A stretch of 44,412 nt of DNA from an uncultured Oscillibacter sp. (GTDB lineage: Bacteria > Bacillota > Clostridia > Oscillospirales > Oscillospiraceae): the NCBI GenBank assembly GCA_905234565.1, contig CAJOHW010000018.1:1-44412 (forward strand). The letters are read 5' to 3'. The notes under the pieces are model-generated. The model saw nothing but the letters and a program-made list of their open reading frames with translations. It did not search any database and had not been told where the DNA came from. The number at the start of each line of letters is the position of its first letter. The stretch's first letter is position 1. Both the position numbers and the translations under genes were made by a program. Below, piece by piece: positions 31,334 through 39,592 of this stretch.

Positions 31334-32248
31334 TTGGAGTATGTTTTACAAACGAATGACCTGAAAAAGAGCTACAAATCGTTTCAGGCGTTAGACGGCC
31401 TCACAATGCGGGTTCCGAAAGGCTCTGTCTATGGCCTTGTGGGAAAGAACGGAGCCGGCAAGACCACGCTGCTCCGCCTGATCTGCGGTCTGCAAAAACC
31501 CACATCCGGCAGTTTCCAGCTGTACGGCATCCGTAATGACAGCAAAGACATCATCCAGTCCCGCCGCCGCATAGGGGCCATGGTGGAAACTCCGTCCGTC
31601 TACATGGATATGACGGCGGAGGATAATCTCAAACAGCAGTATCTGATTCTGGGCCTGCCATCCTATGACGGGATCCCGGAACTGCTGGAACTGTCCGGGC
31701 TTGAAAAGGCCGGAAAGAAAAAGGCGAAGCATTTTTCCCTTGGCATGAAACAGCGCCTGGGGATTGCCATGGCTCTGGCGAGTGAGCCGGATTTCCTCAT
31801 TTTGGACGAGCCTGTAAACGGTCTTGACCCCCAAGGCATTGTGGAAACGCGGGAAATGATTCTGAATCTAAACCGGGAACGGCAGATAACCGTTCTGATT
31901 TGCAGCCACATTCTGGATGAACTCTCCCGCCTGGCGACGCATTACGGAATCATCGACCGCGGACGCATGGTGAAAGAACTGAGCGCGGAGGAGTTGAACA
32001 CCGCCTGCCGCAAATCTATGCGTATGGAGGTCAGCGACATAGCGGCCCTGACCCGTGCGCTGGACGCTATGAATTTGGAGTATCAGGTCATTTCCGATAC
32101 CACTGCCGATGTGTTTGCGAGGATGAGCGTCACCCAGCTGGTTATGGCGCTTGCAAAGGAAAACTGCGAAGTATTGTCCCTGCGGGAGCGCGTTGAAAAC
32201 CTGGAAAGCTATTTCATCTCTCTGGTAGGAGGCGGCGGAGAATGTTAA
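31334..32248 (+). CDS. ABC transporter ATP-binding protein (BcrA/lantibiotic-immunity type)
   Basis: The 304-residue protein is a single ABC ATPase: Walker A GKNGAGKTT (about residues 37-45), signature FSLGMKQRL, Walker B FLILDEPVNGLDP and H-loop CSHILDE. The C-terminal 80 residues form the extension usual in bacitracin- and lantibiotic-type exporters. The only in-frame start with a binding site (AAGGGGG, 8 bases) is TTG 31334; the ATG at 31330 is in another frame and ends after nine codons. It overlaps its permease gene by 7 bp. Codon use is less GC-rich than in surrounding genes, which hints at acquisition. The exported compound is unknown. Confidence 0.9.
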   Translation: MEYVLQTNDLKKSYKSFQALDGLTMRVPKGSVYGLVGKNGAGKTTLLRLICGLQKPTSGSFQLYGIRNDSKDIIQSRRRIGAMVETPSVYMDMTAEDNLKQQYLILGLPSYDGIPELLELSGLEKAGKKKAKHFSLGMKQRLGIAMALASEPDFLILDEPVNGLDPQGIVETREMILNLNRERQITVLICSHILDELSRLATHYGIIDRGRMVKELSAEELNTACRKSMRMEVSDIAALTRALDAMNLEYQVISDTTADVFARMSVTQLVMALAKENCEVLSLRERVENLESYFISLVGGGGEC

Positions 32249-33018
32249 GATTCCTGAGAGCGGATTTTGTCCGGCTGCGCAAAAATTTCGCTTTTCGTCT
32301 TTCGCTTGCCGGAATGCTTGCGCTGTCCGGGGGTCTTATGGCGACGCAGGCCACCGCGATGGATTACACGGTGCCGCTGAGCCGCGTTATCTTTCTTCCC
32401 ATGAGTATGTATGGAATTGCCATGGCCGCGTTTGTCAGCGTTTTTGTAGGGACGGATTTCAGCGACGGGGTGATCCGGAATAAACTGCTGGCGTCAAACT
32501 ACCGCCGCAGCCTGGTCCTCTCACAAATCATCGTGAGCTGCACAGCCTGTTCCATTGTTTACATGGCCGCCACCGCTTTTTCCGCCGGGATCGGACAGTT
32601 TATCTTTGAAAATAACGTGGAAGGCATCACGTTTATACGGTATTTTTTCACGGGCCTTGGTGTGGCCTTGGTCACCGGCTGCCTGTTTTGCGTTGTCACG
32701 CTTCTTTGCGGCAACAAAACGCACGCGGTAATCTGGTGCATGGGTTTGGCGTTCGGAATGCTCTTTCTGTGTATCCGTACCAATGCCGTGCTGGTACAAA
32801 CCGAGTATAAAGACGGGGTTCTCAACCCGCATTACATAGGAGGCTTTTGGAGGGAACTGTATGGCCTTCTTCATGATTTGAATCCCTACGGTCAGGCGGC
32901 ACAGCTCTCTTCGTGGGAAGTCTGGCATCCGGTTCGCGGACTGCTTTTCGATGGTTTCCTGTTTACCGGCCTGAGCGTTTTGGGATGTAAACAGTTCCGC
33001 AGAAAAGAAATTTCCTGA
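32242..33018 (+). CDS. ABC-2 type transporter permease
   Basis: The 258-residue protein has about six transmembrane segments and the start MLRFLRADFVRLRKNFAFRLS, with the cytosolic coupling region FSDGVIRNKLLASNYRRSLVLSQ, typical of ABC-2 permeases that pair with BcrA-like ATPases. It overlaps the ATPase gene, so the two are translationally coupled and form one exporter. Such pairs give self-immunity or resistance to peptide antibiotics, but the role here is inferred. A small dyad, TTTCC-TGA-GGAAA, lies over its stop codon. Confidence 0.88.
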   Translation: MLRFLRADFVRLRKNFAFRLSLAGMLALSGGLMATQATAMDYTVPLSRVIFLPMSMYGIAMAAFVSVFVGTDFSDGVIRNKLLASNYRRSLVLSQIIVSCTACSIVYMAATAFSAGIGQFIFENNVEGITFIRYFFTGLGVALVTGCLFCVVTLLCGNKTHAVIWCMGLAFGMLFLCIRTNAVLVQTEYKDGVLNPHYIGGFWRELYGLLHDLNPYGQAAQLSSWEVWHPVRGLLFDGFLFTGLSVLGCKQFRRKEIS

Positions 33019-33083
33019 GGAAAAAAAGGATATATGATAGATTGACTTCACACAACAGACAATCAGAAAGGATGTGTTTTTCC

Positions 33084-34490
33084 ATGGCACAGCGACGCCC
33101 CGTTCCGGCGGGAGAGAATAAAATGGGCACCATGCCCATTGCCCCCCTGCTTTTGAGTATGGCCCTGCCAATGATGGCCTCCAACCTCTTTCAGGCCCTG
33201 TACAACGTGGTGGACAGCTTCTGGGTGGCGAAACTGGGCCAGGACGCCCTGAACGCCGTCTCCCTGGCCTTTCCCCTGCAAAACCTCATGTTCTCCTTGG
33301 GAATCGGCACCGGGGTGGGTATCAACGCCCTGCTGTCCCGGTCCCTGGGGGCCAAACGGCAGGAGACCGCCGACCGGGCCGCCAATACCGGGATCTTCCT
33401 CTGCTTTTGCAGCGCCATTGTATTCGCCTTTGTGGGACTGTTCCTGTCCCGGCCCTTTTTCCTGGCCCTGACCTCTAACGAACAAGTAGTCTCCTACGGC
33501 GCCGCCTATACCAGTATCTGCCTGGGGCTGTCCTTCGGCGTGTTCGGACAGGTGTGCTTTGAGCGGCTTCTTCAGTCCACAGGCCGGACGCTGCTGTCCA
33601 TGGTGTCCCAGATCACCGGGGCGCTGATCAACATGATCCTGGACCCCATCCTGATTCTGGGCCTCTTTGGCGCGCCGAAACTGGAAGTGGCCGGGGCCGC
33701 CGTGGCTACCGTCATCGGACAGTTTATCGCCGCGGGGATCGCTGTCTATCTGAATGTCCGCCACAACCCGGACATCCATCTGCGTCTCCGGGATATCCGC
33801 TGGCACGGCGTCACCGCCCAGGAGATCTACCGGGTGGGCTTTCCCTCCATCCTCATGATGAGCGTGGGGTCCGTCATGAACTTCTTCCTAAACCGGATCC
33901 TGATCTCCTTTACGGAGGCGGCTACGGCGGTATTCGGCGTGTACTTCAAGCTCCAGAGCTTCGTCTTTATGCCGGTGTTCGGCCTGAACAACGGCATGGT
34001 GCCCATTGTGTCCTACAACTACGGGGCCCTGCGGGAGGACCGGCTCAAAGGCGTTATCCGCATTGCCGTTATCAGCGCCATCAGCCTGATGTTCACGGGC
34101 TTTTTGATCTTTCAGTTCTTCCCCGGACAGCTCATGTCCCTCTTTAAGCCCACGGAGGAGGCCATGCTGGCCCAGTACGACGAGATGCTGGCCATCGGAA
34201 AAGTGGCCCTGCGGATCATCAGCCTGTGCTTCCCCTTCGCGGGGTTCTGTATCATTGCCGGATCCGTGTGCCAGGCCATTGGAAACCCCTTTTACAGCCT
34301 GATCGTGTCCGTATGCCGCCAGCTGGTGGTGCTGCTGCCGTCGGCGTGGCTGCTGGCCCAGACGGGAAAGCTGGATCTCGTATGGTTCGCCTTCGTCATT
34401 GCGGAGGGAATGTCCCTGGTACTGAGCGTAATTTTCCTCCGCCGGACCATGACCGCCGCCGAGGAACACTTCCGCCGGGAGCGGGGATGA
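33084..34490 (+). CDS. MATE family efflux transporter
   Basis: The 468-residue protein has twelve predicted transmembrane helices in two pseudo-symmetric halves. Family parts include MALPMMASNLFQALYNVVDSFWVAKLG at the start, LGIGTGVGINALLSRSLGAKR, and PVFGLNNGMVPIVSYNYGALREDR in the second half. MATE pumps export drugs and metabolites in exchange for Na+ or H+. The start at 33084 has AAAGGATG 13 bases upstream, an unusually long distance; an in-frame ATG at 33072 has no space for a site. GC content returns to the local norm here, so it is probably not part of the ABC pair's insertion. Confidence 0.94.
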   Translation: MAQRRPVPAGENKMGTMPIAPLLLSMALPMMASNLFQALYNVVDSFWVAKLGQDALNAVSLAFPLQNLMFSLGIGTGVGINALLSRSLGAKRQETADRAANTGIFLCFCSAIVFAFVGLFLSRPFFLALTSNEQVVSYGAAYTSICLGLSFGVFGQVCFERLLQSTGRTLLSMVSQITGALINMILDPILILGLFGAPKLEVAGAAVATVIGQFIAAGIAVYLNVRHNPDIHLRLRDIRWHGVTAQEIYRVGFPSILMMSVGSVMNFFLNRILISFTEAATAVFGVYFKLQSFVFMPVFGLNNGMVPIVSYNYGALREDRLKGVIRIAVISAISLMFTGFLIFQFFPGQLMSLFKPTEEAMLAQYDEMLAIGKVALRIISLCFPFAGFCIIAGSVCQAIGNPFYSLIVSVCRQLVVLLPSAWLLAQTGKLDLVWFAFVIAEGMSLVLSVIFLRRTMTAAEEHFRRERG

Positions 34491-34501
34491 ATGAATCCAT
34501 A

Positions 34502-34543
34502 AAACCGCCCGGGGCCGCGTCAGCGTACGGCCCCGGGCGGTTT
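34502..34543. terminator. Strong bidirectional terminator between the MATE gene and the aro operon
   Basis: A perfect 16-bp stem (34502-34517 with 34528-34543) is flanked by AAAA on the left and TTT on the right. It ends both the MATE transcript and the aro operon. Confidence 0.88.
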
Positions 34544-34556
34544 GTAGATATGCCGT

Positions 34557-34991
34557 TTATTGTTTCAGGTTCTTCAAAAACCGCAGGGCTTCCAGGTAGC
34601 CGTCCAGGCCGTGGCCCCGGATGGAGGCGGCGCAGGCTTCCCGGATATAGGAGACATGGCGGTAGTCCTCCCGGGTATCCGGGTCCGACACATGGACCTC
34701 CACCGTGGGGATCCCTACGGCCTTCACCGCGTCCAACAGGGCGATGCTGGTGTGGGTATAGGCGGCGGGGTTGATGACGATGCCGTCCAGGTGGTCAAAA
34801 TAGGCCTGCTGGATGGCGTCCACCAGTTCCCCTTCGTGGTTGGACTGGATGCAGGACACCTCCATGTCCAGGTCCGCCGCCTCCCGCTTGATCCGGTCCA
34901 CCAGTTCCCGATAGGTGGTGGTGCCGTAGATCTCCGGCTGGCGGATGCCCAGCATATTCATATTAGGGCCGTTCAGTACCAATATGCGCAC
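34557..34991 (-). CDS. aroQ: 3-dehydroquinate dehydratase, type II
   Basis: The 144-residue protein is a type II dehydroquinase that converts 3-dehydroquinate to 3-dehydroshikimate. Features are ILVLNGPNMNMLGIRQPEIYG at the start (with the catalytic Tyr), QSNHEGELVDAIQQA, INPAAYTHTSIALLDA and EVHVSDPDTREDYRHVSYI (catalytic His). It starts at GTG 34991 with GGAGG 7 bases upstream; the longer frame is inside the aroE-aroK gene. It is the last gene of the aro operon and overlaps the one before by 29 bp. Confidence 0.95.
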   Translation of the reverse strand: MRILVLNGPNMNMLGIRQPEIYGTTTYRELVDRIKREAADLDMEVSCIQSNHEGELVDAIQQAYFDHLDGIVINPAAYTHTSIALLDAVKAVGIPTVEVHVSDPDTREDYRHVSYIREACAASIRGHGLDGYLEALRFLKNLKQ

Positions 34992-36219
34992 AAAAATTCC
35001 TCCAAATCTCCCCGGCGGTCTGGGCCGCCGGACCGTTGTTGTCCACCGCCACGTCCCGGAAGCGCTCATACAGGGGGGCCCGCTGCCGCCACATCTCCGA
35101 GAGATCCGCCCCCTGGGAAAGAGGCCGTCCCTCCACAGGCAGGGCGTTCAGGTCCCGGAGCAGGTGATAGATCCGTCCGTTCTGCCGCAGGGGGGCATAG
35201 TTGGCCGGGTCCTTCACCACGCCGCCGCCGGTGAGGATCAGGATTCCCGTCCGCTTTCCGGCCTCCGCCACGGCCTCCCGTTCCAGGGCCCGGAACGCCG
35301 CCTCGCCCTGACGGGCAAAGATCTCCGGAATGGAACACCCCGCCCGCGCCGCGATCAGCTGGTCCAGATCCACCGCCTGGCGTCCCGAGAGGGCGGCCAG
35401 GGCCTTGCCCACGGTGGTTTTGCCGCTGCCGGGCATTCCAATCAGCACCAGATTGGCGGTAGAGCGCCGGAGGCGTTCCAGCACCCGGCCCTGTTCCCGG
35501 ACGGAGATGGAGGCCCCGTTGAACCGCTCCTCCGCCGCCGCCGCCTGGGACACCAGCATGGCAAGCCCTCCGGCACAGGGGATCCCCCGCTCCTCCGCCT
35601 GCATCAGCAGGGCGGTGCGCCGGGGGTTGTAGATGAGATCCAGCACTCCCCGCAGGGCGGGGAAGGCGTCCAGGTCCACCGGGGACGCCCCGTTGCCCGG
35701 GTACATCCCCACAGGGGTGGCGTTCACCAGCACGTCCGTGTCCGCGTGGCGGGACAGGTTCTCATAGTTGTCGGGACCGGCCCGGGAGACCACCACAATC
35801 TCCCGGGCGCCTTCCAGTTTTGCCGCGTACTGTACCGCCAGAGACGCCCCGCCGCTTCCCAAAATCGTGACCTTCCGCCGTTCCAGGGGGATGCCGGAGC
35901 GCTTCACCAGGCACCGGAACCCGGTGACGTCCGTGTTCCAGGCGCACAGGACCCCGTCCTCCCGGCGGGCGATGGTGTTGGCGCTGCCTACGGCCTGGGC
36001 GTCCTCATGGACCCAGCCGCACAGGGGCAGCACCTGCCGTTTATAGGGAATCGTCACGTTTAAGCCGCCGATGTCCTCCCGGGCCAGGAAGGGGGACAGG
36101 TCCTCCGGTTCCAGCTCAATGAGCTGATAGTCCGGACAGCCAAAGGCCTGGTGGATGGGCACGGACCAGCTGTGGCCCAGTTTCCGCCCCAGCAGGCCGT
36201 AAACCTTGCCGCCGCTCAT
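34963..36219 (-). CDS. Fused shikimate dehydrogenase and shikimate kinase
   Basis: The 418-residue protein joins two pathway enzymes. Residues 1 to about 245 are AroE: YGLLGRKLGHSWSVPIHQ (shikimate site), GLNVTIPYKRQVL with the catalytic Lys, ILGSGGASLAVQYAAKLEGA (NADP-binding Rossmann loop), NATPVGMYP and the late GLAMLVSQAAAA. Residues of about 255-418 are AroK: LIGMPGSGKTTVGKALA (P-loop), DLDQLIAARAGCSIPEIF, EREAV and LTGGGVV. The fusion reduces 3-dehydroshikimate and then phosphorylates shikimate. Its ATG overlaps the pheA stop (ATGA). The Rossmann motif reads GSGGAS instead of GAGGA. Confidence 0.95.
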   Translation of the reverse strand: MSGGKVYGLLGRKLGHSWSVPIHQAFGCPDYQLIELEPEDLSPFLAREDIGGLNVTIPYKRQVLPLCGWVHEDAQAVGSANTIARREDGVLCAWNTDVTGFRCLVKRSGIPLERRKVTILGSGGASLAVQYAAKLEGAREIVVVSRAGPDNYENLSRHADTDVLVNATPVGMYPGNGASPVDLDAFPALRGVLDLIYNPRRTALLMQAEERGIPCAGGLAMLVSQAAAAEERFNGASISVREQGRVLERLRRSTANLVLIGMPGSGKTTVGKALAALSGRQAVDLDQLIAARAGCSIPEIFARQGEAAFRALEREAVAEAGKRTGILILTGGGVVKDPANYAPLRQNGRIYHLLRDLNALPVEGRPLSQGADLSEMWRQRAPLYERFRDVAVDNNGPAAQTAGEIWRNFCAHIGTERP

Positions 36220-37352
36220 ATCTCCGCGTAGCTCCCTAAGAACAAAAACGCCGCGCAGCTGCGCTCCATCTCCTCCAGCATGGGCAGGATCCCCGGCTCC
36301 TTTACGGAGGCCTCCAATTCGATGAAGAAGATGAACTCAAAGTTCCGTCCCGTCACGGGACAGGACTCCAGTTTCGTCATATTCACCCCCAGGGCCGCCA
36401 GTTTCGCCAGCACGTCGTACAACGCCCCGGGCTTGTTCTCTGTGGCCAGAATCAGGCTGATGCGGCTGGCTCCGGCGTAGATGGCGGGATCTTTGGACAC
36501 GCAGATAAAGCGGGTATAGTTGTTGTCGCTGTCCTGCACGGCGTCGTTGAGGCATTCCAGGCCGTACAGGGCGGCGCAGGAGTGGGAGGACAGGGCGGCG
36601 GCGTGGGGATTGCCGCTCTCCGCCACCAGTTTGGCGGCCACGGCGGTGTTGTCGCAGGGGATGATCCGCACGCCGTTCAGGGCGCTTAAGAACTTCCCGC
36701 ACTGGCCGATGGCCTGTTCATGGGAGTAGATCTCCTGAATGTCCTCCTGTTTCGCCCCCGGCAGGGCCAGCAGTTCATGGCGGATATGGAGCCGGGTAGA
36801 CCGGACAATGTGGAGCCGGTAGTCCTGCAACAGGTCATAGACCGCCCGGACGGAGCCGTTGGAGCTGTTCTCAATGGGGAGAACCCCGAACTTGCACAGC
36901 CCCGACTCCACCGCCGACGCCACCGCCCGGAAGGTCTTTACATACATGATATGCCCCCGGGGGAGCAGGCGGTCACAGGCGGCCTGGGAGTTGGCCCCCT
37001 CCACCCCCTGGCAGGCCACCAGTCCCGTCTGGGGGAACACCTCGCTGCCCCCCGCCAGGGCGGCTTCCACCTCCCGGCCCACCCGGGTGGGCAGGCCCAG
37101 GAGTTCCGCCTGACGGGTCCGGGACAGCTCCATCAAAGTGGTGAACAGGTGGTAGGCGTAGCGCTCCCGGTCCCCGGCGGCCTCTGTTACCCGGGCCAGA
37201 ATCTCCCGCTCCCGCTGTTTGTCCAGAATGGGGATCCGGCCCTCCCGCTTCCGGGCGGACACCTCCTCCGTCAGGTCCATCCGCTTCAAAAACAGGTCCA
37301 GCAGTTCCTTGTCTACCGCGTCAATTTGGCTTCTCAGTTCAGAAAGTTCCAT
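36216..37352 (-). CDS. pheA: Bifunctional chorismate mutase / prephenate dehydratase (P-protein)
   Basis: The 378-residue protein has an AroQ-type chorismate mutase at residues 1 to about 90 (LRSQIDAVDKELLDLFLKRM, then the KREGRIPILDKQRE segment with the conserved Lys and Arg). A prephenate dehydratase domain follows (about 105-290), with VEGANSQAACDRLLP, GVLPIENSSNGSVRAVYDLL and DNNYTRFICVSKDP. A C-terminal ACT domain has LATENKPGALYDVLAKLAALGVNMTKLES, the phenylalanine-sensing GALY and ESRP-like region. It leads to phenylpyruvate and should be inhibited by phenylalanine. Confidence 0.95.
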   Translation of the reverse strand: MELSELRSQIDAVDKELLDLFLKRMDLTEEVSARKREGRIPILDKQREREILARVTEAAGDRERYAYHLFTTLMELSRTRQAELLGLPTRVGREVEAALAGGSEVFPQTGLVACQGVEGANSQAACDRLLPRGHIMYVKTFRAVASAVESGLCKFGVLPIENSSNGSVRAVYDLLQDYRLHIVRSTRLHIRHELLALPGAKQEDIQEIYSHEQAIGQCGKFLSALNGVRIIPCDNTAVAAKLVAESGNPHAAALSSHSCAALYGLECLNDAVQDSDNNYTRFICVSKDPAIYAGASRISLILATENKPGALYDVLAKLAALGVNMTKLESCPVTGRNFEFIFFIELEASVKEPGILPMLEEMERSCAAFLFLGSYAEI

Positions 37353-38445
37353 GATTTCCCTCCAACAACATCTCCAACAATACCGCCGCCGCGGCGGCCT
37401 CTACCACCGGTACCGCCCGGTGGGCCACGCAGGGATCGTGCCGTCCGGGGATCCGCAGTTCCGCGCCTTCTTCATAGGACAGGCGCACCGTCTCCTGGGC
37501 CCGGGCAATGGACGGCGTGGGCTTGAACGCCGCCCGGAACACCACGGGCATTCCCGTGGTGATGCCCCCCAAAATGCCCCCCGCCCGGTTGCGCGTGGTC
37601 CGGACCGCCCCCTGTTCCCAGACGAAGGGATCGTTGTTCTCCGAGCCCCGCAGCCGGGAGGCGGCGAACCCCGCCCCGAACTCCACGCCCTTCACCGCCG
37701 GAATCCCGAACACCACCGCGGCGATCCGGCTCTCCACGCCCTCAAACATAGGCTCTCCCAGTCCGGCGGGGACGCCCACGGCGGCGCACTCCACCACGCC
37801 GCCTACGCTGTCCTGGTCCTGTCGGGCCTGGGCAATCAGGGACCGCATACGCTCCCCGGCATCATCGTCCAGCACCGGGAAGGGCTTTTCCGCCACGGCC
37901 TGGAACAGTTCCGCCGCAGGATACAGGGGGAAGGGGGCGTCCTCCGCGTCTCCCACGGAGGCCAAATGGGCTCCCACGGCAATGCCCCGGCGGGACAGGA
38001 TCTGCTTGGCAATCCCCCCCGCCGCGCACAGGGGGGCCGTCAGCCGTCCGGAGAAGTGGCCCCCTCCCCGCATATCCGCATAGCCCTTCCATTTCACCCA
38101 GGCGGTATAGTCCGCGTGTCCCGGCCGGGGGGTATCCCGGAGGGCGTCGTAGTCCCCGGACCGCTGGTCGGCGTTGTCCAGCACCGCCAGCAGCGGCGCG
38201 CCGCAGGTGAGGAGCTTCCCCTCCCCCGCCGGAAGGACCCCGGAGAGAAACCGGGGCACGTCCGTCTCCTTCCGGGCCGTGGACAGGGGGTCCTTTCCCG
38301 GACGGCGGCGGTCCAAGAAGGCTTGCAGGGCGTTGGTGTCGATTTCCTCCCCGGCGGGCAGGCCGTCCATCAGCACGCCGATGCCCGCCCCGTGGGACTG
38401 GCCGAAGATGGAGATCTTCAGCGTCTTTCCAAACTCAGAACCCAT
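37339..38445 (-). CDS. aroC: Chorismate synthase
   Basis: The 368-residue protein has the three family signatures: GQSHGAGIGVLMDGLPAG near the start, RPGHADYTAWVKWKGYADMRGGGHFSGRLTA in the first third, and SENNDPF...RNRAGGILGGITTGMPV later. It converts EPSP to chorismate with reduced FMN. It overlaps aroA by 11 bp and pheA by 14 bp, so translation of the three is coupled. The length matches the usual 360-390 residues. Confidence 0.97.
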   Translation of the reverse strand: MGSEFGKTLKISIFGQSHGAGIGVLMDGLPAGEEIDTNALQAFLDRRRPGKDPLSTARKETDVPRFLSGVLPAGEGKLLTCGAPLLAVLDNADQRSGDYDALRDTPRPGHADYTAWVKWKGYADMRGGGHFSGRLTAPLCAAGGIAKQILSRRGIAVGAHLASVGDAEDAPFPLYPAAELFQAVAEKPFPVLDDDAGERMRSLIAQARQDQDSVGGVVECAAVGVPAGLGEPMFEGVESRIAAVVFGIPAVKGVEFGAGFAASRLRGSENNDPFVWEQGAVRTTRNRAGGILGGITTGMPVVFRAAFKPTPSIARAQETVRLSYEEGAELRIPGRHDPCVAHRAVPVVEAAAAAVLLEMLLEGNHGTF

Positions 38446-39589
38446 GGACCTGCCCTCCCAACCTTTGGTAATCCGTAAAAAATCCCGGGTAGGATTTCTC
38501 CACCGCCTCCGCCCCGTGAATCGTCACGGGGCCGTTTCCGGCGCTGGCCAGTACCGCCGCCGCCATGACAATCCGGTGGTCTTTGGCCCCGTCCGCCTCG
38601 ATAGGGCCGTCCCAGGGCGTCAGCGGGCCGTACACCGTCAAAGTGTCCGGCCCCGCCTCCGCCGGAACGCCGAAGGTCCGCAGCAGGGCGGACACGGTTT
38701 CCAGCCGGTCGCTCTCCTTCATGCGGAGCCGTCCGGCGTTGACAAAACGGGTCCCGTCCCGCCGCGCCGCCGCCATGACCGCCAGCGGCGGCAGCAGGTC
38801 CGGACAGCCGGACACGTCGATCTCCGCCGTCCCGGGGTTTTTCAGCCGCCGGGACAGGCCCGCGATGCACCGATCCCCCTGGGCGGAATCCGCCCGGAGG
38901 CCGGAGACGGTGATCTCGCTTCCCAGGAAGTTGGCGGCGAACCAGAAGGCCCCCTGGGACCAGTCCGCCTCCAATTCGGCGGAAATGGGGCCGTAGGACT
39001 GGGGGCCGGGGATCCGGAAGCGGCGGGGCGTCTCCGGCTCCACGCGCACTCCCGCCTGACGGAGGGTGTCTAAGGTCAGGTCCACATAGCCCCGGGATTC
39101 CAGGGGCGTGGTCAGTTCCAGTACCGAGTTCCCATTCAGCAGGGGCAGGGCAAAGAGCAGTCCCGTGACGAACTGGCTGGACACGTTCCCCGGCAGGGCG
39201 TACCGTCCCGGGGGCAGGGTGCCCCGGACCGTCAGGCGGTCCGGCTGGCGGGTATAGACAATGCCCTTCTCGTCAAACAGGGCGAAATAGGGCTCCAGGG
39301 GCCGTTCCAGCAGACGCCCCTGGCCCGTAAAGACGCCGCCGCCCCGCAGGGCCAGGGCAATGGGGAGAAAGAAGCGTAAGGTTGACCCGGACTCCCCGCA
39401 GTCCAGAACGCCGCCCCGCTGCAGGGCCTCCCCACAGCGAAGGGTTGCCTCCAAATCCCGGTTCAGAGGGGGCACCGTCATTTTTTCGCCGCTTAAGAGC
39501 TGGGCAATGGCGGTGCGGTGGGCCATGGACTTGCTGGGGGGCGGCGTCACGGTGCCCCGCAAAGGCCGGGGATCGATGCGTACATCCAT
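38435..39589 (-). CDS. aroA: 3-phosphoshikimate 1-carboxyvinyltransferase (EPSP synthase)
   Basis: The 384-residue protein shows PPPSKSMAHRTAIAQLL (shikimate-3-phosphate site), CGESGSTLRFFLPIAL (PEP site, in place of the usual NAGTA or GNSGT), GNVSSQFVTGLLFALPLL, RMKESDR and AKDHRIVMAA. It is about 40 residues shorter than the E. coli enzyme, mainly through compact loops, as in other Clostridia. The GESGSTLR motif places it apart from the class I consensus, which bears on glyphosate sensitivity but does not decide it. It starts 3 bases after the aroB stop. Confidence 0.95.
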   Translation of the reverse strand: MDVRIDPRPLRGTVTPPPSKSMAHRTAIAQLLSGEKMTVPPLNRDLEATLRCGEALQRGGVLDCGESGSTLRFFLPIALALRGGGVFTGQGRLLERPLEPYFALFDEKGIVYTRQPDRLTVRGTLPPGRYALPGNVSSQFVTGLLFALPLLNGNSVLELTTPLESRGYVDLTLDTLRQAGVRVEPETPRRFRIPGPQSYGPISAELEADWSQGAFWFAANFLGSEITVSGLRADSAQGDRCIAGLSRRLKNPGTAEIDVSGCPDLLPPLAVMAAARRDGTRFVNAGRLRMKESDRLETVSALLRTFGVPAEAGPDTLTVYGPLTPWDGPIEADGAKDHRIVMAAAVLASAGNGPVTIHGAEAVEKSYPGFFTDYQRLGGQVHGF

Positions 39590-39592
39590 GGC

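Noticed and set aside
31330-31359. ATG 31330 as start of the ABC ATPase
   Set aside because: It is out of frame and reaches a stop after nine codons; TTG 31334 is in frame.
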